Virus record (IMG/VR): IMGVR_UViG_3300049043_000142
Coordinates: 1-46,961 of that record
Source: a virus
DNA length: 46,961 bases
Reading direction: 5' to 3' (one strand)
The notes under the pieces were generated by a model that saw nothing but the letters and a program-made list of their open reading frames with translations, made no database searches and was not told the origin of the DNA. The translations under genes were made by a program, and so were the position numbers. Numbering within the stretch: position 1 is the first letter of the stretch; every line of letters begins with the position of its first letter. Shown one piece after another: positions 13,315 through 20,790 of this stretch.

Positions 13315-13692
13315 ATGGGAGCCGTTGAATGGGGGCGCATTGGTCAAAGACTTCGTGCGGAATACAATTATTTGGAGACTTTTGCTCGTGATCTTTTGGC
13401 TGGGAGTGTTTCTACTCCCATGGCTCTTGCTCGTATCGGCATGTACGCTGAGAGCGTGCGAGGTTCTTATTGGGAAGGAACTTCTCTTCGTCAAGAGCGA
13501 CAAGGATATAGTCTGATGCGGCGCATTTTGGACGGTCAGGCAAAGCATTGCCAAGATTGTTTGGACTATGCAGCACGAGGGGTTGTGCCAATTGGTAGTT
13601 TGCCACTGCCTGGACAACGTTGTGCATGTCGCTCCAACTGCAAATGTCGGGTAAAGTATCTGCGTCAACAGGCGCCAGTTGTGGCAGTTTGA
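13315..13692 (+). CDS. minor head protein, C-terminal part (frameshifted)
   Basis: Continues the minor head protein after a frameshift near 13270. Helices RLRAEYNYLETFARDLLAG and SPMALARIGMYAESVRGSY are followed by a cysteine cluster: CQDCLDYAARG, then LPGQRCACRSNCKCRVKY. This C..C...C.C..NC.C arrangement is conserved in head morphogenesis proteins of this type and probably binds zinc. It ends four bases before the first gene of the glycan island. Confidence 0.7.
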   Translation: MGAVEWGRIGQRLRAEYNYLETFARDLLAGSVSTPMALARIGMYAESVRGSYWEGTSLRQERQGYSLMRRILDGQAKHCQDCLDYAARGVVPIGSLPLPGQRCACRSNCKCRVKYLRQQAPVVAV

Positions 13693-13695
13693 TCC

Positions 13696-14391
13696 ATGCA
13701 AATGCTCATTGGAGATACAGGGCTCATTGGAAGCATCCTGCAAGAGCATCAGTCTTTTAATCATTCATACAATTCATCCAATCTGCATCGTGCCACTTTA
13801 TTTAATGGCACAATTGACAAATTATATCTTGCGTGTTTGCCTGCTCAGAAGTGGAGGGCTAATTTAGACCCCGCTGCCGATTTCTTTAATATGCAAGAAA
13901 TTGCAGCAACTATTCGCGATTGGGAAGTAAAAGAAATTATTCTTTATTCCACCATTGATATTTATAAACATTCTTTTGGCAGCTTGGACTATGGGCGCGT
14001 AAGGCGCATGTTTGAACTGCTGGTAAAGGCAATGTTTCCCAGCAGCACGGTAAAGATTATTCGTCTGCCTGCATTGTTCCATAAGCGCATTAAAAAGAAT
14101 ATATTGTTTGATCTTTTGAATAATAATGAAATAGAGAAAATCAATGGCAACTCGGCGTATCAATGGTACGACTTGAATGATTTATGGGAAGACACTTTGG
14201 CTATCAATGAGGGAGGAATTTACGATTTATTTTCTGAGCCCATTGAAACCCAAGAAATTCTTGATCGTTTCTTTCCTGAAGCAAAGGTGAGTCATGGCTC
14301 TCGCATTGACTATCACTGCGGGAGTTATAAGTATCGTAAAGAAGAGATGCTTGCAAAAATGGAGGCGTTTATAAATGCTTATTGGAATTAG
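13696..14391 (+). CDS. NAD-dependent epimerase/dehydratase-like protein
   Basis: The N-terminus MLIGDTGLIGSIL is a Rossmann GxTGxIG nucleotide-binding loop, as in the short-chain nucleotide-sugar epimerases. The protein is 231 residues, shorter than typical (about 310), and the usual YxxxK is replaced by something near YSTIDIYKHSFGSLDYGRVRR (DIYKH, DYGRVRR), so the active site is uncertain. Later parts contain YQWYDLNDLWEDTL as in family members that end with a small substrate domain. It begins the seven-gene sugar island between the minor head and capsid genes and overlaps the next gene by 17 bases. Confidence 0.6.
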   Translation: MQMLIGDTGLIGSILQEHQSFNHSYNSSNLHRATLFNGTIDKLYLACLPAQKWRANLDPAADFFNMQEIAATIRDWEVKEIILYSTIDIYKHSFGSLDYGRVRRMFELLVKAMFPSSTVKIIRLPALFHKRIKKNILFDLLNNNEIEKINGNSAYQWYDLNDLWEDTLAINEGGIYDLFSEPIETQEILDRFFPEAKVSHGSRIDYHCGSYKYRKEEMLAKMEAFINAYWN

Positions 14392-14959
14392 TGCGATTGG
14401 CTGGGAGCCTGAGCATGAAGAGCAAATTTTAAGCGCCAATGCTGGTGCATTTAATCTGCTGGAAATTGTTCCCCATCGCATCTTCCAGCGCAATGAGGAC
14501 TTCATGGACATTGCAAAGCGATATAGAGAAGAATATGGACTTTGGGCTTATTCTGCTCAAGCTTTATTTTTTGGTAGCAATGTAGAAAGTTTTGAGAATA
14601 CCGAGGCTACGCAAGAACATTTATTGCGTGTCATTCGTCTTGGTTCATTCATGGGAATTAAGCGATTTGTATTAGGCAGTCCTGGGCTGCGTCGTGGTAG
14701 CCCAGCGTGTCTAATGAACGTGCTTCGTCGCATGGACAAAGTGCTAGAGGCCAATGATGCCATTCTCTGCATTGAGCCAGTGGCCAGATGTTTTGGCGGT
14801 AAGTATTTCCATAAAGTAAGCGAAATTGTCAATTTAATTGACTACTATAATTTGCAGCACGTCAAGACCATGCTTGATACAAACAATGCATGGCTAGAGG
14901 GCGATAGTCCCAGGAAAATCTTGAATGATTTCTTCCCTACATTGCCCATGTCCATATAA
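14375..14959 (+). CDS. sugar phosphate isomerase/epimerase-like TIM barrel (frameshifted)
   Basis: Begins MLIGISAIGWEPEHEEQIL and contains ALFFG, VLGSPGLRRGSP, EANDAILCIEPVARCFGG and VKTMLDTNNAW. These match the strand ends of the xylose isomerase-like TIM barrel, with metal-ligand candidates E (IEP) and D (LDT). The frame ends at 14959, but a shift near 14945 gives HVHISDTDNGPLLNKFEHKE and runs to a stop at 15115-15117, supplying the HxHxxD metal-binding strand. The real gene is therefore 14375-15117 (about 247 residues). It would interconvert a sugar or sugar phosphate; the substrate is unknown. Confidence 0.65.
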   Translation: MLIGISAIGWEPEHEEQILSANAGAFNLLEIVPHRIFQRNEDFMDIAKRYREEYGLWAYSAQALFFGSNVESFENTEATQEHLLRVIRLGSFMGIKRFVLGSPGLRRGSPACLMNVLRRMDKVLEANDAILCIEPVARCFGGKYFHKVSEIVNLIDYYNLQHVKTMLDTNNAWLEGDSPRKILNDFFPTLPMSI

Positions 14960-15107
14960 GCGACACTGATAACGGCCCTCTATTAAATAAATTTGAGCAC
15001 AAGGAAGTTCGCAAAATCTTGGGCGATTGCGACTATAAATTTGGCGTGGTCAGAGAACTATTTAAAGCCAAAAATCATTGCCGCGAATATCCATTGTTCA
15101 GGCAGAT

Positions 15108-16082
15108 TTATGCTTGAGCAATAAAATCTTTCACCATAGTTTCAATGGTATAGATGCCCTGGATCTTGCCAGTAAACACTGAAATTAAATTGTCTTCATA
15201 CTTAGCCACTGGCATCCGGCTTGCGCTCTTGTTTTTGATCTTGGCTTTGATCGACGACACGGGAAATTCTGGCTCTAAATAATCATCAAATTCCGGCCAA
15301 TACTGTTTAATATGTTGCTCCATCGCCATGCGATGTTGGCAATAATTATGTTCGTAAAGTTTATGGGGATAGGAGGCATGTTGCGACAATATTCCATGAA
15401 CCACATGGCTTAATGACATTCTGCCTCCAAGATATGGATAGAGCGAGAATAGTTCGCCATCAATGTAAGTAAGGGCACCAAAAGGAAGAGGCTTTTTAAC
15501 GGCATAAAGCATCATCATTACATTTTCAAAAAAGCAATTATCGGCGGGACACAATAGGGAATTATTGGTGCAATCAATTACAAAGTTATAATCCTGTTTC
15601 AACAGCTCTACGTCATCTACGGACACATCGGCATCAACTAAAAGCGGCCAAAGCAACTGTTCAAAATAATCCCTTGCAGCATCAGTGTCAATAAATCTTT
15701 CGGGAGTGTTAAGGACTAACGAAGTGTTTTGAAGGGGATGGTAAGCAACTTTTTGATGAGGAAAGTCTCTAAAGATGGAAAGAATGGTTGCATCGTCTAG
15801 CAGGCTTTCATCGTTAGACACTGCATAGAAATTATTGGGAACATTCTTTGTGATGTGCCCATAGTCTCGTAAAAACAATTGGAAGGTAGTTTTGCAAAGT
15901 TCTCGCGTGGAACCATTCCTTGCGTAGTGATAGCCATAGTGCAAACGGTTTTGGTTGATGGCAGACGTTTCATTTAACAGAAAACTATTCCGCTCATAGA
16001 GAGACACATCTGCATCAAGGCTCAACACGCGAGCCAAATGACAGCCCACCCAGCCACCGCCAATAATTGCAATCTTGTCCAT
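15108..16082 (-). CDS. FAD-dependent oxidoreductase of the DAO type
   Basis: N-terminal MDKIAIIGGGWVGCHLARVL is a dinucleotide-binding GxGxxG loop for FAD. NQNRLHYGYHYARN soon after is a motif I associate with the FAD oxidoreductases found in surface-polysaccharide clusters of bacteria and in some phages, and VIDCTNN near residue 170 fits the second FAD-binding strand. Length is 324 residues. It lies on the opposite strand from its neighbours, overlapping the isomerase end by ten bases and touching the next minus-strand gene. It probably acts on a sugar or amino-sugar precursor, but the substrate is not readable. Confidence 0.7.
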   Translation of the reverse strand: MDKIAIIGGGWVGCHLARVLSLDADVSLYERNSFLLNETSAINQNRLHYGYHYARNGSTRELCKTTFQLFLRDYGHITKNVPNNFYAVSNDESLLDDATILSIFRDFPHQKVAYHPLQNTSLVLNTPERFIDTDAARDYFEQLLWPLLVDADVSVDDVELLKQDYNFVIDCTNNSLLCPADNCFFENVMMMLYAVKKPLPFGALTYIDGELFSLYPYLGGRMSLSHVVHGILSQHASYPHKLYEHNYCQHRMAMEQHIKQYWPEFDDYLEPEFPVSSIKAKIKNKSASRMPVAKYEDNLISVFTGKIQGIYTIETMVKDFIAQA

Positions 16083-16834
16083 TAAATATCAATGCAAAGA
16101 TGGGGCTGCACGCCTTGCCAATTGCTTTTGGCTTTATAAAGGTCTAATTGTGGAAAGTATTCAATGCGACGAGCATGGCCAGTGTTATACGGATCTGCAT
16201 GGCCTTGATAGTTCCATTCGTCAGGACCATGGCGATCAGGATGATAAACGTGAGTAGGCACGTCGCTTAGTTTCCAGAGCATATAGTCTTCGTTCGGCAC
16301 GCCCCATTGCTTCCAATATTGAAGAGCTTCAGGCGAACTGTCATGGTTTTTGATGGCCATTAAACGGTCTCGATGCCGTTGTAAATAGTCCATGCGGTAG
16401 AGGCCAATACTCATGGAGGGTGTGCCTTTCATTGCCACCTTTTCTGGCGCCTCTACGGGCAAGGACAAGGCTAATGAGGGGAAAAGGGGGCCAGCAATGC
16501 AAGTGTCGTGGAGGAGAAACCAATAGTCAGAAGCAATATTATTCTCAAGAATTTCAATAAGAGGCGTATATTCAAAAGCATTTTGCTGCGTCAACAGCAT
16601 TGGTACACCTTCGTAATCAGTGAGGGTCAGAGGCGCTTCCCATCCACCATTGACAATCAAAATATGCTCTTTGGCAATGCCAGTGGCAAGAAGCGACGGC
16701 ACAATCACGGGAATAGTGTGCGGAGCAAATTTCTTGCAAGTGCTGATGCAAAATCGCACTGATGACGGTGAAAGTTGCATTGTGATTCCGCTGCGCCCGT
16801 AGTCTAATTGGCTTTTATGATGACGAAGATTCAT
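16082..16834 (-). CDS. putative glycosyltransferase-like protein
   Basis: I prefer ATG at 16834 (MNLRHHKSQLDYGR) because the longer frame overlaps the divergent GT4 gene. The product contains HTIPVIVPSLLATG, HILIVNGGWEA, a region SDYWFLLHDTC and, after it, KGTPSMSIGLYRMDYLQRH. An aspartate-containing strand end following a hydrophobic strand (FLLHDTC) resembles the nucleotide-sugar site of GT-A folds, but the match is weak. The stop is adjacent to the FAD gene start, so the two form a minus-strand pair within the island. Confidence 0.45.
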   Translation of the reverse strand: MNLRHHKSQLDYGRSGITMQLSPSSVRFCISTCKKFAPHTIPVIVPSLLATGIAKEHILIVNGGWEAPLTLTDYEGVPMLLTQQNAFEYTPLIEILENNIASDYWFLLHDTCIAGPLFPSLALSLPVEAPEKVAMKGTPSMSIGLYRMDYLQRHRDRLMAIKNHDSSPEALQYWKQWGVPNEDYMLWKLSDVPTHVYHPDRHGPDEWNYQGHADPYNTGHARRIEYFPQLDLYKAKSNWQGVQPHLCIDI

Positions 16835-16841
16835 TTTGCAT

Positions 16842-18065
16842 ATGGCCAAGATTTTATACTGCGGCGACGCTTTTGTTGAAACAGGGTTTGGGCGAGTTGC
16901 CGAAAACCTACTTCCTGCATTAGCCAAAGAGCATGATGTAAGCGTTTTGGCCGTGAACTATCACGGTGATCCTGATCCAGAAGCCCGCAAATACAATACG
17001 TATCCTGCGATGCTGCATGGCTCCGATCCGTTTGGTTCGCATCGCATTGCGGAATTGGTGCAAAAAATTAAGCCGGATCTGGTATGGGTGACAAATGATA
17101 TTTGGATTGGCATCAGCTTATGGAAAGCCGTCAAGGCTTTTAAAGAAAGCATTGGCTTTAAATTCTTTGTTTACACCCCAATTGATAGCTATGGCCTTTT
17201 CCCTGAATTGTTAGAGCCTATTAATGAATGGGATGGAGTGGCAACTTATACGGAGTTTGGTGCCGAAGAAATTAGAAAAATTGGTTATGAAAAAGAAATT
17301 GGCATCATGGGGCATGGAACAAATTTTGAAAAGTTTTTCCCAATGGACAAAATGGAATGCCGCAAGCAATTAGGCGTCCCTGAAGATGTTTTCATTGTTT
17401 TTAATGGCAATCGAAATCAACCGCGTAAGCGCATTGACTTAACCATCAAGGGCTTTATTAAATTTGCAAAAGATAAGCCTGATGCTCGACTTTGGTTGAA
17501 TATGGGCAGTAAAGATATGGGGTGGGATTTAATTCCTCTGTTTAAACGAGTGGCGCGAGACGAAGGCTATGACCCCACTGGAAAACTCATTCTTACCAGC
17601 CCTCATTTCTCTACGGCAAATTGTTTAAGTATTGAACAATTAAATATGGTCTACAACGCCTCTGATGTGGGCATTAACACTTGCATTGGTGAGGGCTGGG
17701 GGCTAGTTAACACTGAACATGCTGCAGTGGGCGTGGCGCAAATTGTGCCAGACCATACGAGCTGCAAAGAGATTTTTGATGGCGTGCCTCGCATTGACAT
17801 CGAAAGTTGGGAAGTTGACAGAAATTATGGTCTTGATCGAGGGCAGCCATCGCCTGATAGCTTGGCCAAACTTTTAAATGTTTACTATGAAGATCGCGAG
17901 CTTCTCAAAAGAGATGGACAGTGGTGTTTTAATCGGATTCACGAAGAACCACTTACTTGGCCATATGTGACCAAACAAATGACTTCACAAGTAAATAGGG
18001 TTTTGAACTCTGCATTGGTTGAGGCTGAATTTAAAGGCTTTGGCACTCCCGCAAAAATTGTTTGA
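16842..18065 (+). CDS. glycosyltransferase family 4
   Basis: Complete GT-B enzyme of 408 residues. The N-terminal domain starts MAKILYCGDAFVETGFGRVAE with the glycine-rich first loop. The C-terminal domain shows VFNGNRNQPRKRIDLTIKGF (the strand-helix after the linker) and CIGEGWGLVNTEHAAVGVAQ, the ExxxxxxxE donor-sugar motif of the family. It transfers a sugar from a nucleotide or lipid donor to an unknown acceptor. ATG at 16842 is used rather than TTG at 16836. It ends just before the GT32-like gene and is the best-preserved member of the island. Confidence 0.85.
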   Translation: MAKILYCGDAFVETGFGRVAENLLPALAKEHDVSVLAVNYHGDPDPEARKYNTYPAMLHGSDPFGSHRIAELVQKIKPDLVWVTNDIWIGISLWKAVKAFKESIGFKFFVYTPIDSYGLFPELLEPINEWDGVATYTEFGAEEIRKIGYEKEIGIMGHGTNFEKFFPMDKMECRKQLGVPEDVFIVFNGNRNQPRKRIDLTIKGFIKFAKDKPDARLWLNMGSKDMGWDLIPLFKRVARDEGYDPTGKLILTSPHFSTANCLSIEQLNMVYNASDVGINTCIGEGWGLVNTEHAAVGVAQIVPDHTSCKEIFDGVPRIDIESWEVDRNYGLDRGQPSPDSLAKLLNVYYEDRELLKRDGQWCFNRIHEEPLTWPYVTKQMTSQVNRVLNSALVEAEFKGFGTPAKIV

Positions 18066-18070
18066 TCACC

Positions 18071-18565
18071 ATGGAAATCTCTCAAATCTTTTTGACAACT
18101 GATCCAGAAGAACAACTCTCCCCGTTTTTGAAACATGCCACCAGTACTATTGACACTTTTTTCCCTAATGCAAATCACACCATCTACAACAATGAACGCC
18201 TACGCGATTTCATTGCTTCCGTTTATGGCGGGCATGTTTTATGGGCTTATGACTCATTACGTCCTTTTTCATACAAAGCAGATCTTGGGCGATTCTGTCT
18301 TCTCAACCACTTTGGTGGTTGGTATTTCGATATCGCAGTGCGCGTTGTTAATGCTGTGGATGTTGGTGATCGCATCAAGTTTTTAGCCTTTAGAGATATT
18401 CAACGATTTAGTTATACAAGTTGGGCGTGTGCTACTACTGTTTTATATTCCAAGCCAAACAATGAGGCATTGCAAACTGCCATTGATATGATTGTGGCCA
18501 ATTGCGTGGAACAATACTATGGCATCACACCATTGTGTCCCGACTGGCCCCACGCTTCTTGGTAA
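18071..18565 (+). CDS. GT32-type glycosyltransferase, main part (frameshifted)
   Basis: YKADLGRFCLLNHFGGWYFDI around residue 75 is the conserved core of GT32 (capsular polysaccharide/mannosyl) transferases, where an acidic residue and the YxD pair bind the metal and sugar nucleotide. Preceding TIYNNERLRDFIASVYGGHV fits the first domain. After PLCP near 18540 the frame shifts; the next frame gives TGPTLLGKALASNG. A start at ATG 18071 is preferred to TTG 18062. With its continuation to 18789 the gene would encode about 240 residues. Confidence 0.7.
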   Translation: MEISQIFLTTDPEEQLSPFLKHATSTIDTFFPNANHTIYNNERLRDFIASVYGGHVLWAYDSLRPFSYKADLGRFCLLNHFGGWYFDIAVRVVNAVDVGDRIKFLAFRDIQRFSYTSWACATTVLYSKPNNEALQTAIDMIVANCVEQYYGITPLCPDWPHASW

Positions 18566-18789
18566 GGCTTTAGCTAGCAATGGAAGCCAAGGGGATTTTA
18601 TTTATGGTGATTATTTAGAACTGACGCCCACATATGAACAGAAGAATCGCGCCTTTTGTGCTTCCCGATGGCACAATCATGGCATGGAGCAAACCTGCTG
18701 GTGGCGGTGACCTTACAGGAGTTGGGGCTAAGTCAGTAAACAATTACAACGAAATGTGGGCATCGAGGACTGTTTATGAAACCATCTGA
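18566..18789 (+). CDS. GT32-type glycosyltransferase, C-terminal part (frameshifted)
   Basis: Continuation of the preceding gene in two other frames. First GDFIYGDYLELTPTYEQKNRAF, then, after a second single-base shift near 18655, FVLPDGTIMAWSKPAGGGDL, TGVGAKSVNNYNEMWASRTV, ending at TGA 18787-18789. The GP..LG...... and FV..DG....W patterns occur at the C-terminus of GT32 proteins. Two frame changes within 120 bases point to sequencing error or recent decay. It overlaps the next gene start (18776). Confidence 0.5.
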
Positions 18790-19147
18790 TAGCACAATTT
18801 ATGTGGTTTGTTTGCCTGGCGAAAAAGTTCGCTATGAAGCCAAATCTTGCCTTCAGTCAATTGTTGGAGGATCTACTTTTTCTGGTGAGTTCAGAACGTG
18901 ATGTTTTACGCAAGCAAGGATATGTTTTTGATGATGAAAACGGATTTCTTTCTTCATTTAATAGATATTGGGGAGAGCTGTCTTGGATTCAATGGATGTC
19001 AATTAATTCCAATGAAAAGATATTGGCAATGCTCAGTATCGTCGAAATTGGGTGGAGCCTGCTGGCGAATGGTACGATGAAAACACTTTATATGTGCCTG
19101 AACCCGCCGTGTTTGGTTGTAGCTTGGAGCAGCAATTTTATGGCTGA
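18776..19147 (+). pseudogene. DUF4422-like glycosyltransferase, N-terminal part (broken)
   Basis: ATG at 18776 reads MKPSDSTIYVVCLPGEKVRY EAKSCLQSIVGG, then the frame fails. Other frames supply FDDENGFLSSFNRYWGELSW and, later, QYRRNWVEPAGEWYDENTLY and VFGCSLEQQFYG. FNRYWGEL followed by (G)NAQYRRNW resembles the conserved heart of DUF4422, a family of presumed glycosyltransferases. At least three frameshifts and one in-frame TGA (19145-19147), where tryptophan (TGG) is expected, break the gene. The remainder is at 19148-19474. This is the most damaged member of the sugar island. Confidence 0.5.
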
Positions 19148-19204
19148 CATTCGGCTTTTGATGCGCCAAAAATTACCAGGGAATTAGCAGATGGAGGGAA
19201 ATGG

Positions 19205-19474
19205 TTGTTCACCCGTGAAGAGATAGATAAAGTTTGGGAGCAAAATTTATTTATTGGATGCAATATGGCGCGTGGGCCATTGCAACATTACAAACAATTT
19301 TTTACCACTTTATTTGTCGGCTTGATTCCTTTATGGGAAGAGCATAGACATTTCTTTCCATTGAAGGGGTACGATAAACGGGCTATTGCCTACATTGCTG
19401 AACGCCTTATTACGGGAATGGTTTTATATCGCGATAAATTTTTCCAGGCATGGAAATCAAAACAGCTCCTATAG
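19205..19474 (+). CDS. DUF4422-like glycosyltransferase, C-terminal part
   Basis: Open from just after TGA 19145-19147 (HSAFDAPKITRELADGGKWL) to 19474. It contains VWEQNLFIGCNMARGPLQHY, GLIPLWEEHRHFFPLKGYDK and RAIAYIAERLITGMVLYRD. The pattern of a helix with RxxxYxxERLxxxxLY near the C-terminus is shared with DUF4422 and related transferases. The apparent GTG-type start at 19205 is only where the frame becomes usable; the true start is at 18776. It closes the island of sugar genes. Confidence 0.55.
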   Translation: MFTREEIDKVWEQNLFIGCNMARGPLQHYKQFFTTLFVGLIPLWEEHRHFFPLKGYDKRAIAYIAERLITGMVLYRDKFFQAWKSKQLL

Positions 19475-19516
19475 GCTTCATTCCTTAGGTATGCTGGAGT
19501 AAATAGTTTTATTGTC

Positions 19517-19681
19517 ATGACCAAGAAAGAAAAACAGGCCAAAGTGGCTAAGGTGATGCGTGAGTTTAAAGCTGGCACTCTAAAAGGAAGTGATAAGAAG
19601 CCCGTCAAGAATCGCAAACAGGCGATTGCAATTGCTCTGTCAGAGGCTGGCATGAGCCGTCAGGGTAAAAGCGATGAATGA
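19517..19681 (+). CDS. small DUF6496-like protein
   Basis: 54 residues, MTKKEKQAKVAKVMREFKAG, with KNRKQAIAIALSEAGMSRQG at the end. The K.MREFKAGTLKSGS..PVK.RKQAIAIALSEAG pattern is a very common small protein in tailed phages and some bacteria (DUF6496 type), of unknown function and often close to structural genes. It is strongly basic. The stop overlaps the start of the next small gene by the ATGAATGA arrangement. Confidence 0.75.
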   Translation: MTKKEKQAKVAKVMREFKAGTLKGSDKKPVKNRKQAIAIALSEAGMSRQGKSDE

Positions 19682-20129
19682 TTGGGACAATTATTTCATG
19701 ACCCTCATTGGGAAGGAAGAGGAAGAGGAGGGCATGGAAGAAGAAATGGAGGATGCTTCCTGCGGAAAAAAGCGTTAAGGGGCGACGCAGAAAGCTTCTC
19801 CCCTCCTGCTGGTGTTAGGAGTGCCGCAAGGCGCGGATTGGAACTGCGTAAAAAGTATGGCAAAGGCGGTCTTACAACGCAAGAGGCTGGTAAGCAGGGC
19901 ATTGGAAGCGGCGTGGCTCGCGCCAGTGATCTTGCTGGTGGCGGGGCCGTTAGCTATGCCGACCATCAAGCGCATGTCAGCATTCTTTTCCGTCACGAAA
20001 AAAATAAAAGTGGTGGCGAAAACGATGCCGGATTTATCGCGATGGCTTTTATGGGGAGGAGATGCGGGTAGGTCATGGGCCGAGAATCGTATTGTTAAGA
20101 TGGTAGAAAGTCGCCAAAAAGACCAATGA
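19675..20129 (+). pseudogene. hypothetical phage protein, multiply frameshifted
   Basis: ATG at 19675 reads MNDWDNYFMTLIGKEEEEEG and an acidic stretch, then four frame changes are needed to follow one protein: FSPPAGVRSAARRGLELRKK, YGKGGLTTQEAGKQGIGSGV, ARASDLAGGG, MPTIKRMSAFFS, RHEKNKSGGENDAG, and FIAWLLWGGDAGRSWAENRI (WLLWGGDAGRSWA) to TGA 20127-20129. The series A.RGLELR...GRGG...GVARA.DL..G......I.RM..FF.RH......G......LWGG..GR.WA is known from many phage proteins of unknown role. The frame changes fall near 19780, 19955, 19998 and 20040. Confidence 0.6.
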
Positions 20130-20306
20130 GCGAATATGTGCGCGTGATTGAAGATGAAGAAGAAGGCATTGAGTCTTTTGAAAAGCATTGGCCACATCCT
20201 TCTGGCCAAATGAACACCGCAATACTTCACAGCGGGAACTGGTGGAGAAGCAGTGTTTCAAAAACGGACGCCTGAGTATGAAGCACACATCCAACGGTGG
20301 CGATGA
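20126..20306 (+). CDS. small acidic hypothetical protein (frameshifted)
   Basis: Starts at ATG 20126, overlapping the previous stop (ATGA), and reads MSEYVRVIEDEEEGIESFEK HWPHPSGQMNTA. The first frame stops at 20275, but a shift near 20228 gives TAGTGGEAVFQKRTPEYEAH IQRWR ending at 20304-20306, which is more protein-like and again makes an ATGA overlap with the following gene. The function is unknown. Confidence 0.45.
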
Positions 20307-20449
20307 GCGTTTACGAAAAGCCTGACCCTCATTTTGATCCGACTAAGTTCCTTACATTTGAAATTGAGGCAATGGCTAAAGCCTATGTAATGGAAGGCGT
20401 AGAACAGCAAATTCGGGAAATTCGCGGCGAAGATGACGACGAAGATTAA
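20303..20449 (+). CDS. small acidic hypothetical protein
   Basis: 48 residues from ATG 20303, MSVYEKPDPHFDPTKFLTFE, with a strongly acidic C-terminus (RGEDDDED). It continues the chain of small overlapping genes between the sugar island and the capsid module. Its end meets the end of the antisense XRE gene (overlap of four bases). I recognise no family. Confidence 0.5.
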   Translation: MSVYEKPDPHFDPTKFLTFEIEAMAKAYVMEGVEQQIREIRGEDDDED

Positions 20450-20727
20450 TGGCGTGTGTGGGCAATAAACGAAGGGTAGCCCATGAGCCACAGTACGCTG
20501 ATTCCATAGAGGCCGCTAAGAGTGCGTATTTGCACGCAATCTGGAGGTGTGACGGCACGTTCAATGCGGGAGTAGGAGCTTTGGCTGATGTGCAAAATAT
20601 CGGCCACATCTTTTTGTGATAGCCCGCTGTTTAATCTTGCATCTTTAACGCGCTGAGCAATGAGAAGCCGAGCTTGCTGGTGCGGCATTTTTAGCACATC
20701 CGCATTGCTCTTCGCAAGAAAAAACAT
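20446..20727 (-). CDS. XRE-family helix-turn-helix regulator
   Basis: 93 residues. ARLLIAQRVKDARLNSGLSQKDVADILHISQSSYSRIERAVTPP (residues about 20-62) is a typical Cro/C1-type helix-turn-helix, with SQKDVADIL as helix 2 and SQSSYSRIE as the recognition helix. It is followed by LSGLYGISVLWLMGY, the usual short C-terminal part. It lies antisense in the capsid region and is divergent from the protease gene, with an inverted repeat ATTGT-AATA-ACAAT between them, so it may control both itself and capsid genes. No integrase is seen, so a lysogeny role is unproven. Confidence 0.85.
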   Translation of the reverse strand: MFFLAKSNADVLKMPHQQARLLIAQRVKDARLNSGLSQKDVADILHISQSSYSRIERAVTPPDCVQIRTLSGLYGISVLWLMGYPSFIAHTRH

Positions 20728-20757
20728 GCCGTTAGTCGAATTTGAATAGGCTTTTTT

Positions 20758-20789
20758 ATTGTAATAACAATTCTTTGGTAAAGTATAAA
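20758..20789. promoter_or_regulatory. operator/promoter region between XRE regulator and protease gene
   Basis: ATTGT (20758-20762) and ACAAT (20767-20771) form an inverted repeat. For the plus strand TTGTAA (20760-20765) and TATAAA (20784-20789) are spaced by 18 bases, just before ATG 20791. On the minus strand TTGTTA and TATTCA are spaced by 16 bases, pointing to the regulator. The overlap of the repeat with both promoter candidates suggests repression by the XRE protein. Confidence 0.45.
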
Positions 20790-20790
20790 C

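Noticed and set aside
4107-19147. Reassignment of TGA to an amino acid
   Set aside because: Only two in-frame TGA were seen, both in otherwise damaged genes, while TGA is the natural end of nrdA, terminase-neighbour and many tail genes.
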